Assembly (NCBI RefSeq): GCF_004354365.1
Contig: NZ_SJCY01000009.1
Span: 62,001 to 126,000 of the forward strand
Direction: 5' to 3'
Length of the DNA stretch: 64,000 nucleotides
DNA from: Pedobacter changchengzhani
Lineage (GTDB): Bacteria > Bacteroidota > Bacteroidia > Sphingobacteriales > Sphingobacteriaceae
Below, one piece after another: positions 61,908 to 64,000 of this stretch; position 1 is the first letter of the stretch; the number at the start of each line of letters is the position of its first letter. Below the pieces are notes generated by a model that saw only the letters and a list, made by a program, of their open reading frames with translations, ran no database searches and had not been told where the DNA came from. Both the position numbers and the translations under genes were made by a program.

Positions 61908-63752
61908 TTATTTTGTAGCTTTTTCGAACGCATTTGCGCCATTTACAACTGGCAAAGTTAACGTAGTGTGATTTAAATCGATTGTAATTTCTGTACCTGG
62001 TTTTGGCCATAATGTAAATTCTTTATCGCTAGAAAAAATTACAACTCCAATTTGTTTCCCTGCTGGTATAATCTGATCGTCAGGTTGTAAATTGAATTTT
62101 AAGTTGTAGAATTTACCTGGTTTTAAAGGCTTACTTTTTGTTAATGATTTACTATTTTGAGGATCTGCCCATCCGCGGGTAATTATATTATCCATTAATT
62201 TTGCGCCCTTTCCTTCGCTCCAAGGCAAAGCAACCAACCAAACCGAAAAATTAGCTGCTTTTTTACTGCTTGCTAATCTCACAGAAATTTGAGTTAATCC
62301 AGATAAATGTACCGCTTCTTTCAGTATAGGCGTTACATAAAGTAGGCGATGATCTGATTTTTCGGCTTTTGCTAAGTCACTTCCTGAAATGGAAACATCA
62401 TCTACTAATTTTTCATTATTTTGATTTTCTGTTGGTGCAACTGAAAGCTTTCCGGCTGAATTTCCGCCAGCTGTAAGATATAATTTTACATCGCTAGCTG
62501 CGGGGTTAGGGAAATCAGCATAAGGCGTAGGGTTATCGTTTTTGTCGTTTTCTCTAACAATCCAAGCTTTTGGCTCATTTTCTACGCCATTATCAATATT
62601 GTACAAATATTTTGTAAACCATCTGTTCATCATGGTAAATGGTGGTTCGCCACCGTGTCCTTCTTGGTGATAGTATATTTTAACCGGCAACCCCATTTTT
62701 TCTGCAGCTTTATAGATGCGGTAACTGTGTTCTGCCATTACATTCCAATCGTTAAAACCGTGCGACATAAATAAGGCCGCTTTCATTGGCTTCATTTGAT
62801 TTAGATAATCTCTACCTGCCCAAAATTTATTGTAATCACCTTTCTCTCTATCCATGCCCTTCATCATCTCGCCATCTCTTACCACGCGATCGCCATAAGC
62901 TCTTTTTTCTTCAGCACCACTGTGAATGAAATCGTATAAAACATCAATATCTTCTCCTAAATATCCACCCGGACTTCTAACTAGTCCATTTGAGCGATAA
63001 TAATGATAGTATGAAGTATTTGGTGCAACTGGAATAATAGCTTTTAAACCTTCTACGCCGGTTGTTGCTGCAGCAAGTGGAATTGTGCCATTGTATGAAG
63101 TTCCTGTCATACCAACATTGCCGGTACTCCAATAAGCTTTAACTTTTTCATCACCAGTTCTAGATGTGTAACCATTATCTTTTCCCGAAAGCCATTCTAT
63201 TACCGCCTTTGGTGCTAACGATTCGTTAATGCCGCCTACTGTTGGCGAACCATCAGAAAGACCTGTACCTGGAGAGGACGAGTGTACAATTATATAACCA
63301 CGTTTTACCCAATCGTAAATAAATTCATTCGAAATTATTGGTCGGTTTCCAGTACGTTTAACTGAAGGATGATCGTGCATATATGGCGGTTTTTCATCTA
63401 CTTCTTGCTTCACATCCCAAAAAGAATTAGGACCATCTTCTGATACTCCGGCATAGTAAGGACTACTACCGTAAATTACGGCGAGTTTTAATCCTTCAGT
63501 TTCTGTTTGGAAAGGCCTAGTAACATCTACGTGCATACGGTCTAACTTTCCATCTCCGTCGGTATCGAAGGTGGTTTCTACCCATAAATCGGTTCTAATC
63601 CATTTATCTGGCGTATCAAATGCTTTTACAATTTGCGCTTCTCCATCTTTAAATATGGGTTGCGCTTTTTCTTGAGCAAAACTTTGCGTGGTAACAAACG
63701 CAAAAACTGCAAAATTTAAGATTAAAATTCTTGTTAAATTTAATTTTTTCAT
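61908..63752 (-). CDS. secreted CocE/NonD-type hydrolase, Xaa-Pro dipeptidyl-peptidase (S15)
   Basis: 614 residues; signal peptide (about 1-27, ending S-F-A-Q). An alpha/beta-hydrolase domain has the nucleophile Ser219 in G-M-T-G-T-S-Y, an Asp in H-G-F-N-D-W (about 345), and a His in Y-H-Q-E-G-H-G-G (about 370). The C-terminal domain (about 400-610) is a beta jelly-roll (L-Y-L-T-A-G-G-N, L-P-V-V-N-G) as in PepX and CocE. D-T-D-G-D-G-K-L-D-R-M-H-V near residue 62 is typical for Bacteroidota members. It removes Xaa-Pro dipeptides or cleaves esters; the exact substrate is unknown. Confidence 0.88.
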   Translation of the reverse strand: MKKLNLTRILILNFAVFAFVTTQSFAQEKAQPIFKDGEAQIVKAFDTPDKWIRTDLWVETTFDTDGDGKLDRMHVDVTRPFQTETEGLKLAVIYGSSPYYAGVSEDGPNSFWDVKQEVDEKPPYMHDHPSVKRTGNRPIISNEFIYDWVKRGYIIVHSSSPGTGLSDGSPTVGGINESLAPKAVIEWLSGKDNGYTSRTGDEKVKAYWSTGNVGMTGTSYNGTIPLAAATTGVEGLKAIIPVAPNTSYYHYYRSNGLVRSPGGYLGEDIDVLYDFIHSGAEEKRAYGDRVVRDGEMMKGMDREKGDYNKFWAGRDYLNQMKPMKAALFMSHGFNDWNVMAEHSYRIYKAAEKMGLPVKIYYHQEGHGGEPPFTMMNRWFTKYLYNIDNGVENEPKAWIVRENDKNDNPTPYADFPNPAASDVKLYLTAGGNSAGKLSVAPTENQNNEKLVDDVSISGSDLAKAEKSDHRLLYVTPILKEAVHLSGLTQISVRLASSKKAANFSVWLVALPWSEGKGAKLMDNIITRGWADPQNSKSLTKSKPLKPGKFYNLKFNLQPDDQIIPAGKQIGVVIFSSDKEFTLWPKPGTEITIDLNHTTLTLPVVNGANAFEKATK

Positions 63753-64000
63753 AGTTTTTAAAAATGAATTGATAGTGGTTTATTGTGTGTTAACAATTTT
63801 CTGTAAATTAAGTTAATTTTTTTAATCTGATTATTGGATTGACCGTTATTTTAAGCCTATTATATTAATATACTAATTTATGTCAACAATGGGTTAAATT
63901 ACTAGCGTTTTTAAATCTTAAGTTATACGTTATCGTGAATAAATACGCTACAATATTTTTTTATGTCTTCTCTAACCAATCTAAATTCTTCCATTATTTC

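Noticed and set aside
1-64000. CRISPR array, rRNA, tRNA, prophage or insertion sequence
   Set aside because: No repeat-spacer pattern with constant spacers, no cloverleaf or CCA-type tRNA ends, no transposase or integrase reading frame was seen. The tandem arrays have 6-7-base units, not CRISPR-sized ones.

Overview
The window is AT-rich chromosomal DNA from a Bacteroidota bacterium, most likely a Sphingobacteriaceae member such as Pedobacter. That placement is inferred from several things together: lipoproteins and SusD-era style signal peptides ending in AQ, type IX secretion (PorP/SprF, gliding-type C-terminal domain), the Bacteroidota promoter form TTTG-N19-20-TAnnTTTG, a bacillithiol-linked YtxJ protein, sialate O-acetylesterase and VF530 proteins, and the str/S10/spc/alpha ribosomal gene order.

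Layout. 1-11.4 kb: end of a DUF2130 gene, ytxJ, a tiny lipoprotein, ribH, a LytS/LytT-type two-component pair, an ArsC-like reductase, a carboxypeptidase-regulatory-domain protein, an M1 peptidase, VF530, an SPFH protein, lipoproteins and an orphan HigA-like antitoxin remnant. 11.8-15.5 kb: str operon rpsL-rpsG-fusA-rpsJ with a good promoter and its own terminator. 15.5-32.8 kb: non-ribosomal genes lying between rpsJ and rplC. These are a lipoprotein framed by a second copy of the rpsJ 3' end, dgt, a collagen-like surface protein with two type IX partners, a fungal-type prephenate dehydrogenase, a B12-dependent ribonucleotide reductase, TauE/DUF1634, and two paralogous secreted proteins each broken by an in-frame stop. 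33.0-48.3 kb: rplC to rplQ including secY, map, infA and rpoA. 48.4-55.6 kb: a GH-like protein, a methyltransferase, a lipoprotein and a sialate O-acetylesterase. 56.1-61.7 kb: a nine-gene minus-strand sulfur locus (Crp/Fnr regulator, TauE, persulfide-dioxygenase/rhodanese fusion, rhodanese, methyltransferase, DUF2892, thioredoxin, two YeeE/YedE halves). 61.9-63.8 kb: an S15-type Xaa-Pro dipeptidyl-peptidase/CocE hydrolase.

How parts fit. The ribosomal block is a housekeeping core that has been split by about 17.5 kb; rpsJ now ends in a terminator and rplC has its own consensus promoter. The sulfur locus looks like a sulfide/persulfide detoxification and thiosulfate import unit, and the ytxJ gene suggests that bacillithiol is the thiol involved. 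The most unusual non-coding feature is a set of degenerate 6- and 7-bp tandem arrays, often arranged as inverted arms, that sit in gaps between genes, including inside the ribosomal operons. At least three sequence families recur within this one window (CTCARY hexamers, AGTATCR heptamers, GAGTGAGTTTTGA units).

Limits: no searches were run. Family names come from recognisable motifs and recall; hairpins and promoters were read by eye.
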